Shown here: in pieces, positions 1-6,506 of the stretch
Layout: every line of letters starts with the position of its first letter
Position numbering within the stretch: the stretch's first letter is position 1
Assembly (NCBI RefSeq): GCF_000496755.2
Contig: NZ_AYKS02000054.1
Span: forward strand, 1 to 6,865
Length of the DNA: 6,865 nucleotides
Source of the DNA: Serratia sp. DD3
Lineage (GTDB): Bacteria > Pseudomonadota > Gammaproteobacteria > Enterobacterales > Enterobacteriaceae
Direction of reading: 5' to 3'
Notes under the pieces: model-generated
What the model was told of the DNA's origin: nothing
Database searches by the model: none
Seen by the model: the letters and a program-made list of their open reading frames with translations, nothing else
Program-made: the position numbers and the translations under genes

Positions 1-756
1 TGACCAGGGTAACTGGAGCTTTACGCCAAGCAAGCCACTGGTTAATGGCCCACATGATCTGACCACCCGGGTGACGGATCCGGCAGGTAACACCGGCGAT
101 GAAGGTCAACACCTGATTTTCAAGGTGGATATTGATCCGGGCCAGGTACAACTGACTGATGTGCTCGATGACGTGGGCGGTATCACCAGTTCCGTATCAC
201 AAAATGGGGTGACGGATGATACCCGTCCAACACTGACCGGTACCGCGAAGGCGGGCAGTATCGTTACCATCTTTGTTGACGATAAACCGCAGGGGAGTGT
301 CAAGGTAGAAGCTGGTGGTGAGTGGAGCTTTACGCCAAACAGTGACCTGGGCCAAGGTTCACATACCTTTAGCGCCAGCGCCGAAGATCTGACCGGTCAT
401 GTCAGTACCAGTGGCACCTGGGTATTTAGTGTGGACTCCGTGGCCCCGACAGCACCGTTTATCGACTCGGCAGCGGACGATGTGGGTAGCAAACAGCCAA
501 CGGCGATGACCAGCGGCAGCGAGACGGATGATCCATCACCAACCCTGACCGGCCGTGCGGAAGCCAACAGCATTGTGAAGATCTATGACCAACGTGGTGA
601 GATTGGGTCAGTACAGGCACTGGCCAATGGCCAGTGGAGCTACACGCCAACCACCGGCTTGTCAGAAGGACCGCATGACTTTTACGTCACGTCCACCGAC
701 AAGGCGGGCAATGTCAGTGCTCCGTCCAGCACCTTTACCCTGACGCTGGACTTCAC
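1..756 (+). repeat. Long direct repeat, copy 1 (left end cut by window)
   Basis: These 756 bases recur at 1564-2319 at an offset of exactly 1563 bases. By line-by-line comparison the only difference is C445 versus T2008, a synonymous change in an Ala codon. Identity starts at the first base of the window, so the repeat extends further left. It covers the end of one Ig domain and two complete ones. Confidence 0.97.
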
Positions 757-2971
757 CGCGCCGGATGGCAGTAAAGTAACCATTACTGGTGTGGACGATC
801 AGGTGGGTAGTATTACTGGCAAGGTCGATCCAGGCCAAACCACCGATGATAACCGTCCAACCATCAGCGGCACCGGTGCGGAAAAGGGTAACACCATTAC
901 GGTGTACCGCGGCACCGAGATCATTGGTACGGCGATCGTGCAGGAAAATCTCTCCTGGTCAATGACTCCGACAAAGCAGCTGGAGGATGGTGTGGCTGAG
1001 TTGACCGCGAAAGAGAGTGATGCGGTAGGCAACACCACGGTGGCCTCACCAAACTACAGCATTAGCATCAAAACTGGCGTGCCATTAGCCCCGGTGATTA
1101 CGTCGGTGGAAGATAATGTCGGGCCAGTGACTAAACCGCTGCAGAAGGGCGTGGTGACTGACGATAATACCCCGACGTTGAACGGTACCGCCGAGGCGGG
1201 TGGCATCGTGAAGGTGTATGACGATGGTAAAGTCATTGGTAGCACGAAAGTGGGAACTGATGGCAAGTGGAGCTTTACGCCAAGTGCATTGGGTGAAGGC
1301 AACCATAACCTGACAGCGACGGTGACCGATGCGATTGGTGCCACCAGCGTACATACGGGTATCTACGACATTGTGGTTGATACCAAAGCACCGGAGCCAG
1401 CCACCGATCTGCTGGTGACGGATGACATGGGCAGCAAAACCGGGCCAATCAGCGCCGGTGATACCACCGATGACAACACGCCAACCCTGAGCGGCAAGGC
1501 TGAGCCGAACAGTGTGGTCCATATCTATGATAACGGTGAGGAAATCGGTACCGCCCTGGTGACTGACCAGGGTAACTGGAGCTTTACGCCAAGCAAGCCA
1601 CTGGTTAATGGCCCACATGATCTGACCACCCGGGTGACGGATCCGGCAGGTAACACCGGCGATGAAGGTCAACACCTGATTTTCAAGGTGGATATTGATC
1701 CGGGCCAGGTACAACTGACTGATGTGCTCGATGACGTGGGCGGTATCACCAGTTCCGTATCACAAAATGGGGTGACGGATGATACCCGTCCAACACTGAC
1801 CGGTACCGCGAAGGCGGGCAGTATCGTTACCATCTTTGTTGACGATAAACCGCAGGGGAGTGTCAAGGTAGAAGCTGGTGGTGAGTGGAGCTTTACGCCA
1901 AACAGTGACCTGGGCCAAGGTTCACATACCTTTAGCGCCAGCGCCGAAGATCTGACCGGTCATGTCAGTACCAGTGGCACCTGGGTATTTAGTGTGGACT
2001 CCGTGGCTCCGACAGCACCGTTTATCGACTCGGCAGCGGACGATGTGGGTAGCAAACAGCCAACGGCGATGACCAGCGGCAGCGAGACGGATGATCCATC
2101 ACCAACCCTGACCGGCCGTGCGGAAGCCAACAGCATTGTGAAGATCTATGACCAACGTGGTGAGATTGGGTCAGTACAGGCACTGGCCAATGGCCAGTGG
2201 AGCTACACGCCAACCACCGGCTTGTCAGAAGGACCGCATGACTTTTACGTCACGTCCACCGACAAGGCGGGCAATGTCAGTGCTCCGTCCAGCACCTTTA
2301 CCCTGACGCTGGACTTCACACCACCGGATGTCAGCAAGGTAGCGATCACTGAGGTCGTCGATCAGTATGGTTTGGTAACCGGCCCGGTCAGTAAGGGTAG
2401 CGTGTTGGATGATCGCAATCCGTTGGTTAACGGTACCGGTGCTGAAAAGGGTAACACCATCACGGTATACACCACCGATGGCGATGGTAATACCAAAGTA
2501 CTGGGCACCACCACCGTAGGCAGCAATGGCCAGTGGACGTTGACCGCTACGGGCTCACTGTATGACGGTAAAAACACGTTGACCGTGGAAGAGACTGACA
2601 AGGTAGGTAATAGCGCCAAGCCGAGCACCAGCTATGACGTTATTATGTCATTGACCCCAGACGCTCCGGTTATCGACAGTATTATTGATGATACCGGCAC
2701 TACCCGTATGGAGTTGGCCAACAACAGCCTGACTAAGGACAATACGCCGACATTGAGCGGGACGTCTTCGGTGGCTGAAGGCGATATTATTACCATCTAT
2801 AACGGTAATGCTAAGGTCGGTACCACTACTGCGGGCCCAGGTGGTAATTGGAGCTTTACACCAAACCCAGCATTGGTAGACGGTACTTACAACTTCAAAG
2901 TGACGGGGACCAACAAGGTAGGTCAGGAGAGTGCGCCGAGTGGTACTGAAACCATCACCATTGATGCGACG
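2..2971 (+). repeat. Tandem bacterial Ig-like domain array (stalk)
   Basis: Ten units, the first partial, of about 100-114 codons. Approximate boundaries are 2-139, 140-448, 449-763, 764-1093, 1094-1393, 1394-1702, 1703-2011, 2012-2326, 2327-2668 and 2669-2971. Each has an N-terminal DDxG-type loop, most have a TDDxxPTLxGTA strand, and then follow an xIVxIYD strand, a WSFTP or related core, an LxxGxHxxT strand, a TDxAGN loop and a VDxxAP-type linker. The WSFTP core is often encoded by the same 15 bases, with the Trp codon at 14, 323, 1268, 1577, 1886 and 2849, and by a WSYTP variant at 635 and 2198. The type fits the Pfam Big_13/Big_6-like families of large adhesins; the exact family needs a profile search. 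The acidic residues at each linker probably bind calcium and stiffen the rod, as known for SiiE; that is inference here. Confidence 0.9.
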
Positions 2972-5900
2972 ATTTCTGATGCGGCTATCAGCATCACGTC
3001 AATCAGTGATGACTTGGGTATCAGTAATACCGACTTCAACACCAGCGATACCACGTTGTTGATTAACGGTACACTGAACAAGGCCCTGCTGGCAGACGAG
3101 TGGGTCGAAGTGAGTGTTGATGGCGGCAAAACCTGGACTAAAGCGAGCAGCACGACCGCCAGCAGTTGGACGGTGGATCTGCAAAGCAAGCCGTTGACTT
3201 CAAAGGACTATACCATCCAGGCGCGTGTGGTTGATAAGGCCGGTAATATTGGTGACACCGACTCACATGCGCTGACAGTGAGCACCGTGGCACCGAACCT
3301 GAATGGTTTGACCACCACTGCGGGTATTACCACCGATACCGCTCCTGGCTTGGTGAAAAACGATCCGTTCAGCCACAGTGCGACGGCAACGGACACCAAT
3401 ATGATCACCCGTGACCGTACGGTGACCATCAAGGGTGCGTTGAGTGCTGCGCTGCAGAACGACCAGTATCTGCAGATCTCCTTTGATAATGGGAGTAGCT
3501 GGACCACCCTGTTGTCTGAAACCGGGACTAACTGGAGTCATCAGTTGGCTGCGGTCACTCAGAGCACCACCTTTGACTACCAACTGCGAGTGATTGATGC
3601 CGCCGGTAACCTGGGCACCAACGTCAATTTCAAGAGCAATTATAAGGTTGTGATTGATCTGGAAGCACCGAATGCGATCCTTGGTGCGCCTGAGGTACCG
3701 CAAATTGTTAACAGCACCACCACCTACACCTTCAACGAAGCCAAGTACGGTAAGGTTGAAGCAGGGGCGATTGTTTCACTGGTGAGTGATGTCAACGGTA
3801 ATGGGACCTACCAGGAAGGGCTGGATCAGATTATCGGCTTTGCCAAAGCGAATGATGACGGTACCTGGTCAATCAGCAGCACCATGCCAGCCGGCGCGCA
3901 TAATCTGGCCTTTATGGTATGGGATGAGGCCGGTAACCGTTCTTCGTTAAGTACCTCTACCAGTATTGGGGTCACTGAGGGTACCGGTAATACGCTGATT
4001 CAGCAGAAGTGGGGCGGCACCACCGATTCAGATGGCTATGGCCTGAATGCGGCAGCGGTGACTATCGGTAATAATGGCTTGTGGTCATTCTTCCAGAGTG
4101 CGCGTGCTTCAACCGGGTCAGGTCGGGCCAACTCCGGGCGTGTCTACAATATGCAAACCCAGGAGGATTACAGCTCAAACTATCTGGCTCAGCCAACCAA
4201 GCATGCTAATGGCACTACCGCTAATTGGATCGACAACTATGGCCACTTTGTTAACTCGGCCACCTTTGCCGATATCAACCGTGATGGTTATACTGATGTC
4301 ATGTCACAGGTCAGTGCTTACGATAACGGTGGACACACTGCCTACTGGATGCAGAATGCGGATGGCAGTTACACGGCGAAATCGGTAAACCAAGGCGATC
4401 TTAACCACTTAGGGGGGGTGATAGCCTATGACCGCCACGGTGATGGCTATCTGGACTTTGTGTTGGCGGACTCAGCAGCAGATTCTACTTCATTCCTTAA
4501 GAACGAAAAGGGTGTGTTGAGCCCAGACGGCCCACAAGGTCGCCCTGGTGGGGCAATTCCATCTAACTTGAGTCTTTTGCATGAAATTGGTGCAGTGGAT
4601 ATCGATAATAACGGTACTGTTGATATTACCGCACATGTTGATAGGAATGGGGACACCGCGTTGGGGATCCTCTACAACCAAACCACCGCAACCAACTTGA
4701 CCACATTTGGTAAAATAGCGGTGTACGGCTATGTTTTCCGTAATGATGGTCAGGAGGACTATGGTAATTTGTCGATCTCCATGACCTACGCCGACTATAA
4801 CGGTGATGGTTGGTTGGACCTGTTCTTGAGCCGCGGTGCTAAAGGCGGTAATAACAATGAGGAAAGCCGTATCTATCTGAACGATGGCAACGGGGGCCTG
4901 AAAACGCAAGATGTTGATGCGTTATGGTTTGGTGACAAGATGGATGGTGGCACTTCACTGGCTGTGGACTGGAACCACGATGGTAAGATGGACATCATCG
5001 AAGTTCCACGCGAGAACTCCGGTTTGGGAGCTAATGCAGGCAGCCCCACACTGTACCTCAACAAGGGCACCAATAAGTGGTGGGAAAGCACTGGTATTGC
5101 CTTGACCTCGGATAAGTATATCGACATAACCGGTGCAGTCGCCCTGGATTATGACTGGGATGGTTCAATGGACTTGGTGTTGTATCGTGCAGGCCCTGAT
5201 GCAGCTGTGGTATCGAAAGATAACGCCTCACCAACCTTGCTGGTGAAAAACACCAATATTGCCGCCGATGGTACCAGTTTGCAGATTCGTATTGTTGATG
5301 GCCAAGGTATCAATACCTTCTACAGCAATACCGTCAAGCTGTATAACTCGAAGAATGAGTTGGTAGCCACCCAGTTGATTAACCCGCAGGCTTCTGGCTC
5401 GAGCAACAGTATGGGTCTGGTGAGCTTCTTCGGGCTGGATCCGAATGAAGTTTACTCGGTACAGTTGTTGCGTATTACCAATGGCCAGACTGACCATGTG
5501 GGCGCAGAAACTAGCCAAGGCGGTTATACTAACGCCACGGTGAATGAAACCTGGGGTGGGTTAACCACCGGTAAATCCCATGATGCTTATGTACTGACGG
5601 CGGAAAGTGACACTGCAGCCACCAAGACCACCGATACGGGCATTGTTGGTACTGGCTATAACGACACCTTCTTTGCTTCAGCGGGTAACGATACCTACAA
5701 CGGCAGTGGCGGCTGGAACCAGATTGTCAGTGGTAAGGCGGTCTGGAGTGCCACGGCTGGGATGGATATCGTTGATTACAGCCGTTCAGCAAGCGCTATC
5801 ACCGCTAAACTCTGGGGGGGGACAGGTAAGGATGGATCGGCCACAGGCCAGGGCGATGACATACTCAAAAGTATCGAAGGCTTGATTGGTTCTAGCCAGG

Positions 5901-6358
5901 GCGATAACTTTACTGACAACTCGGCTAACAACCTGTTTGAAGGCCGTGGTGGCAACGATACGTTCTACCTGACTAATGGTGGTAACGATACGTTAATGTA
6001 TAAGGTCTTGTCAGGGATGGAAACTGACGGCACCGGCGGTAATGGCAGCGATATCGTCCATGGCTTCCATGTAGGTGACGTGGTGACTGACAGTGATGCG
6101 GACCTGATTGACCTGAGCGATCTGCTGGACTACAACGGCTCAATCTCCTTCTTCAAGGATGATGACAAGATAGAATTGGACTACTCTTCCCAAGGTATTC
6201 TTAAGTACCTGAAGGTGGAGAACGTCGGCTATGACACGGTGATCAGTATTGATCGCGATGGTTCAGGCAATGCGAACGCCTTTACCAATGTCATTACGTT
6301 GGCTAATGTCCAGACTGATCTGGAAACGTTGTTGCAAAATAACCAAATTATTGTCTAA
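2..6358 (+). CDS. Giant Ig-repeat adhesin, type I secreted, 3' part (N-terminus off window)
   Basis: Codons run open from base 2 to TAA at 6356-6358, giving 2118 residues. No start is visible: the GTG at 71 lies inside an Ig domain and the frame is already open before it. Domain order: partial Ig domain (residues 1-46), nine Ig-like domains with TDDxxPTLxG and WSFTP motifs (47-990), three Ig domains of other types (991-1326), six DxDxDG loops of propeller type (about 1327-1740), an ASPIC/UnbV-like segment (1741-1837), weak RTX repeats (1883-2002) and a type I secretion target domain (2003-2118). I see no cysteine, which is usual for type I substrates. By analogy with BapA, LapA and SiiE it should be exported by an ABC transporter/adaptor/TolC-type pore, bind calcium between domains, and mediate adhesion or biofilm formation with its C-terminal end outermost. 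The ligand cannot be read from the sequence. The class is clear; the exact orthologue is not assigned. Confidence 0.93.
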   Translation, partial: DQGNWSFTPSKPLVNGPHDLTTRVTDPAGNTGDEGQHLIFKVDIDPGQVQLTDVLDDVGGITSSVSQNGVTDDTRPTLTGTAKAGSIVTIFVDDKPQGSVKVEAGGEWSFTPNSDLGQGSHTFSASAEDLTGHVSTSGTWVFSVDSVAPTAPFIDSAADDVGSKQPTAMTSGSETDDPSPTLTGRAEANSIVKIYDQRGEIGSVQALANGQWSYTPTTGLSEGPHDFYVTSTDKAGNVSAPSSTFTLTLDFTAPDGSKVTITGVDDQVGSITGKVDPGQTTDDNRPTISGTGAEKGNTITVYRGTEIIGTAIVQENLSWSMTPTKQLEDGVAELTAKESDAVGNTTVASPNYSISIKTGVPLAPVITSVEDNVGPVTKPLQKGVVTDDNTPTLNGTAEAGGIVKVYDDGKVIGSTKVGTDGKWSFTPSALGEGNHNLTATVTDAIGATSVHTGIYDIVVDTKAPEPATDLLVTDDMGSKTGPISAGDTTDDNTPTLSGKAEPNSVVHIYDNGEEIGTALVTDQGNWSFTPSKPLVNGPHDLTTRVTDPAGNTGDEGQHLIFKVDIDPGQVQLTDVLDDVGGITSSVSQNGVTDDTRPTLTGTAKAGSIVTIFVDDKPQGSVKVEAGGEWSFTPNSDLGQGSHTFSASAEDLTGHVSTSGTWVFSVDSVAPTAPFIDSAADDVGSKQPTAMTSGSETDDPSPTLTGRAEANSIVKIYDQRGEIGSVQALANGQWSYTPTTGLSEGPHDFYVTSTDKAGNVSAPSSTFTLTLDFTPPDVSKVAITEVVDQYGLVTGPVSKGSVLDDRNPLVNGTGAEKGNTITVYTTDGDGNTKVLGTTTVGSNGQWTLTATGSLYDGKNTLTVEETDKVGNSAKPSTSYDVIMSLTPDAPVIDSIIDDTGTTRMELANNSLTKDNTPTLSGTSSVAEGDIITIYNGNAKVGTTTAGPGGNWSFTPNPALVDGTYNFKVTGTNKVGQESAPSGTETITIDATISDAAISITSISDDLGISNTDFNTSDTTLLINGTLNKALLADEWVEVSVDGGKTWTKASSTTASSWTVDLQSKPLTSKDYTIQARVVDKAGNIGDTDSHALTVSTVAPNLNGLTTTAGITTDTAPGLVKNDPFSHSATATDTNMITRDRTVTIKGALSAALQNDQYLQISFDNGSSWTTLLSETGTNWSHQLAAVTQSTTFDYQLRVIDAAGNLGTNVNFKSNYKVVIDLEAPNAILGAPEVPQIVNSTTTYTFNEAKYGKVEAGAIVSLVSDVNGNGTYQEGLDQIIGFAKANDDGTWSISSTMPAGAHNLAFMVWDEAGNRSSLSTSTSIGVTEGTGNTLIQQKWGGTTDSDGYGLNAAAVTIGNNGLWSFFQSARASTGSGRANSGRVYNMQTQEDYSSNYLAQPTKHANGTTANWIDNYGHFVNSATFADINRDGYTDVMSQVSAYDNGGHTAYWMQNADGSYTAKSVNQGDLNHLGGVIAYDRHGDGYLDFVLADSAADSTSFLKNEKGVLSPDGPQGRPGGAIPSNLSLLHEIGAVDIDNNGTVDITAHVDRNGDTALGILYNQTTATNLTTFGKIAVYGYVFRNDGQEDYGNLSISMTYADYNGDGWLDLFLSRGAKGGNNNEESRIYLNDGNGGLKTQDVDALWFGDKMDGGTSLAVDWNHDGKMDIIEVPRENSGLGANAGSPTLYLNKGTNKWWESTGIALTSDKYIDITGAVALDYDWDGSMDLVLYRAGPDAAVVSKDNASPTLLVKNTNIAADGTSLQIRIVDGQGINTFYSNTVKLYNSKNELVATQLINPQASGSSNSMGLVSFFGLDPNEVYSVQLLRITNGQTDHVGAETSQGGYTNATVNETWGGLTTGKSHDAYVLTAESDTAATKTTDTGIVGTGYNDTFFASAGNDTYNGSGGWNQIVSGKAVWSATAGMDIVDYSRSASAITAKLWGGTGKDGSATGQGDDILKSIEGLIGSSQGDNFTDNSANNLFEGRGGNDTFYLTNGGNDTLMYKVLSGMETDGTGGNGSDIVHGFHVGDVVTDSDADLIDLSDLLDYNGSISFFKDDDKIELDYSSQGILKYLKVENVGYDTVISIDRDGSGNANAFTNVITLANVQTDLETLLQNNQIIV
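1564..2319 (+). repeat. Long direct repeat, copy 2
   Basis: This is the second copy of 1-756, with 755 of 756 bases identical. Its right end is sharp: after the shared CTTCAC of the LTLDFT linker, copy 1 reads ACC GCG and copy 2 reads ACA CCA, and the following domain is clearly diverged. The 1563-base period equals 521 codons, or five Ig domains of 103, 105, 110, 100 and 103 codons, so loss or gain of one unit keeps the reading frame. Confidence 0.97.
2972..3979 (+). other. Distal Ig-like domains of different types
   Basis: Three units replace the TDDxxPTL/WSFTP type at the distal end of the stalk: 2972-3295, 3296-3670 and 3671-3979. The first two share a pattern of (I/V)xGxLxxAL, a VSVDGGKTWTKA-like strand (in the second ISFDNGSSWTTL), an SSW or TNW core and a VxDxAGN loop, which is a recognisable second Ig subtype of large adhesins. 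The third has an acidic loop, DVNGNGTYQEGLD at 3788-3826, a GTWSI core and WDEAGN. They link the repetitive stalk to the propeller-like region. Confidence 0.75.
3980..5221 (+). other. FG-GAP/VCBS-like calcium-loop region, probable beta-propeller
   Basis: Six nine-residue Asp-rich loops occur in register: DINRDGYTD (4271-4297), DRHGDGYLD (4430-4456), DIDNNGTVD (4598-4624), DYNGDGWLD (4793-4819), DWNHDGKMD (4967-4993) and DYDWDGSMD (5147-5173). Their starts are 159, 168, 195, 174 and 180 bases apart, about 53-65 residues, which is the spacing of FG-GAP/VCBS propeller blades. Most are preceded by a short hydrophobic strand and followed by one such as LFLSRG or LVLYRAG. A further DSDGYG near 4027-4044 may belong to another blade. 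By family knowledge this fold binds calcium and serves in ligand recognition, as in the integrin alpha head. That it is the binding tip of this adhesin is inference. Confidence 0.8.
4412..4418 (+). repeat. G7 homopolymer within the adhesin gene
   Basis: Seven G in the codons TTA GGG GGG GTG. Loss of one G gives TTA GGG GGG TGA. Gain of one gives TTA GGG GGG GGT GAT AGC CTA TGA. Either slip would stop translation within a few codons and remove about 645 C-terminal residues, including the secretion signal. Confidence 0.9.
5222..5512 (+). other. Beta-rich segment resembling the ASPIC/UnbV domain
   Basis: Directly after the last calcium loop comes a segment with an LQIRIVDGQG strand, a TVKLYNSKNEL strand, a GLVSFFGLDPNE turn and a VQLLRITNGQ strand. 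This order, with a phenylalanine-glycine-leucine turn before the last strand and an NG end, recalls the ASPIC/UnbV domain that often follows FG-GAP repeats. The similarity is weak and judged by eye; it may instead be one more unnamed beta-sandwich domain. Confidence 0.4.
5648..6007 (+). other. Sparse RTX-like (haemolysin-type) glycine/aspartate repeats
   Basis: The segment holds GTGYNDTFFASAGNDTY, GQGDDIL, GSSQGDNF, GRGGNDTFY and GGNDTL motifs, which are imperfect forms of the GGxGxDxUx calcium-binding nonapeptide. There is no long uninterrupted run, so only a short beta-roll is expected. Between the motifs is a GMDIVDYSRS stretch typical of the region before the target domain in large type I adhesins. 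An 8-G homopolymer lies inside it. Confidence 0.75.
5814..5821 (+). repeat. G8 homopolymer within the adhesin gene
   Basis: Eight G in the codons TGG GGG GGG ACA, within the RTX-like segment. Gain of one G leads to GAC AGG TAA almost at once. Loss of one leads to TGA at 5883-5885 after about 20 foreign residues. Both remove the last RTX motifs and the whole secretion target domain, about 177 residues. Confidence 0.92.
6008..6355 (+). other. C-terminal type I secretion target domain
   Basis: The last 116 residues contain GSDIVHGFHVGD, then DADLIDLSDLLDY, an acidic beta-rich stretch, a DTVISIDRDGSGNA strand-loop and a hydrophobic end, LLQNNQIIV. This matches the layout of the type I secretion C-terminal target domain of the VCA0849 subclass (TIGR03661), also seen at the ends of BapA- and LapA-like proteins. 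In that class the signal is recognised by the ABC transporter and is not cleaved. Confidence 0.88.
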
Positions 6359-6372
6359 TCAATAAGATGGGG

Positions 6373-6402
6373 GCCCACAGGGGAAACACTGTGGGCTCTT
6401 TT
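6373..6402 (+). terminator. Rho-independent terminator after the adhesin gene
   Basis: A perfect eight-base stem, GCCCACAG (6373-6380) with CTGTGGGC (6389-6396), encloses an eight-base loop and is followed by TCTTTT (6397-6402). It begins 14 bases after the TAA stop. It should end, or reduce, transcription from the adhesin gene into the next gene. Confidence 0.9.
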
Positions 6403-6496
6403 GCATAGCTGATCAACAGATTACAGATGACCTAATTAAGGGTGATGACAACGCCAGCAATTTATTGATATTGATGGATGAGATATCGCCCTGCAT

Positions 6497-6500
6497 GGAG
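6497..6500 (+). promoter_or_regulatory. Ribosome binding site of the downstream gene
   Basis: GGAG lies six bases before ATG 6507. It decides the start: in-frame ATGs at 6474 and 6495 have no comparable site, and GGAG overlaps the 6495 ATG. No convincing sigma-70 promoter was found in the gap 6403-6506. Confidence 0.75.
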
Positions 6501-6506
6501 ATTTTA

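Noticed and set aside
71..73. GTG as a start codon for a 2095-residue protein
   Set aside because: The frame is open from base 2, and the residues before it complete a normal Ig core (WSFTP); it is an internal Val codon.
618..636. Perfect inverted repeat, eight-base arms with a three-base AAT loop, repeated at 2181-2199
   Set aside because: It encodes the ordinary ALANGQW strand of an Ig domain, has no T-run, and its second copy follows from the long duplication.
1085..1714. Open frame of 209 codons on the minus strand
   Set aside because: It lies wholly inside the conserved Ig repeats and resembles no protein I know. Other minus-strand frames (106-303 and 1669-1866) are identical simply because the DNA repeats.
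1..2971. CRISPR or other short-spacer array
   Set aside because: The repeats are about 300 bases long, in frame, coding and adjacent, with no short palindromic repeats or unique spacers.
6474..6497. Alternative in-frame ATG starts at 6474 and 6495 for the downstream gene
   Set aside because: They lack a spaced Shine-Dalgarno sequence and would put extra acidic residues ahead of a good signal peptide; 6507 has GGAG at six bases.
6403..6506. Promoter for the downstream gene, from a TTGATA at 6465-6470
   Set aside because: No acceptable -10 element lies 16-18 bases after it; other hexamer pairs in the gap were no better.
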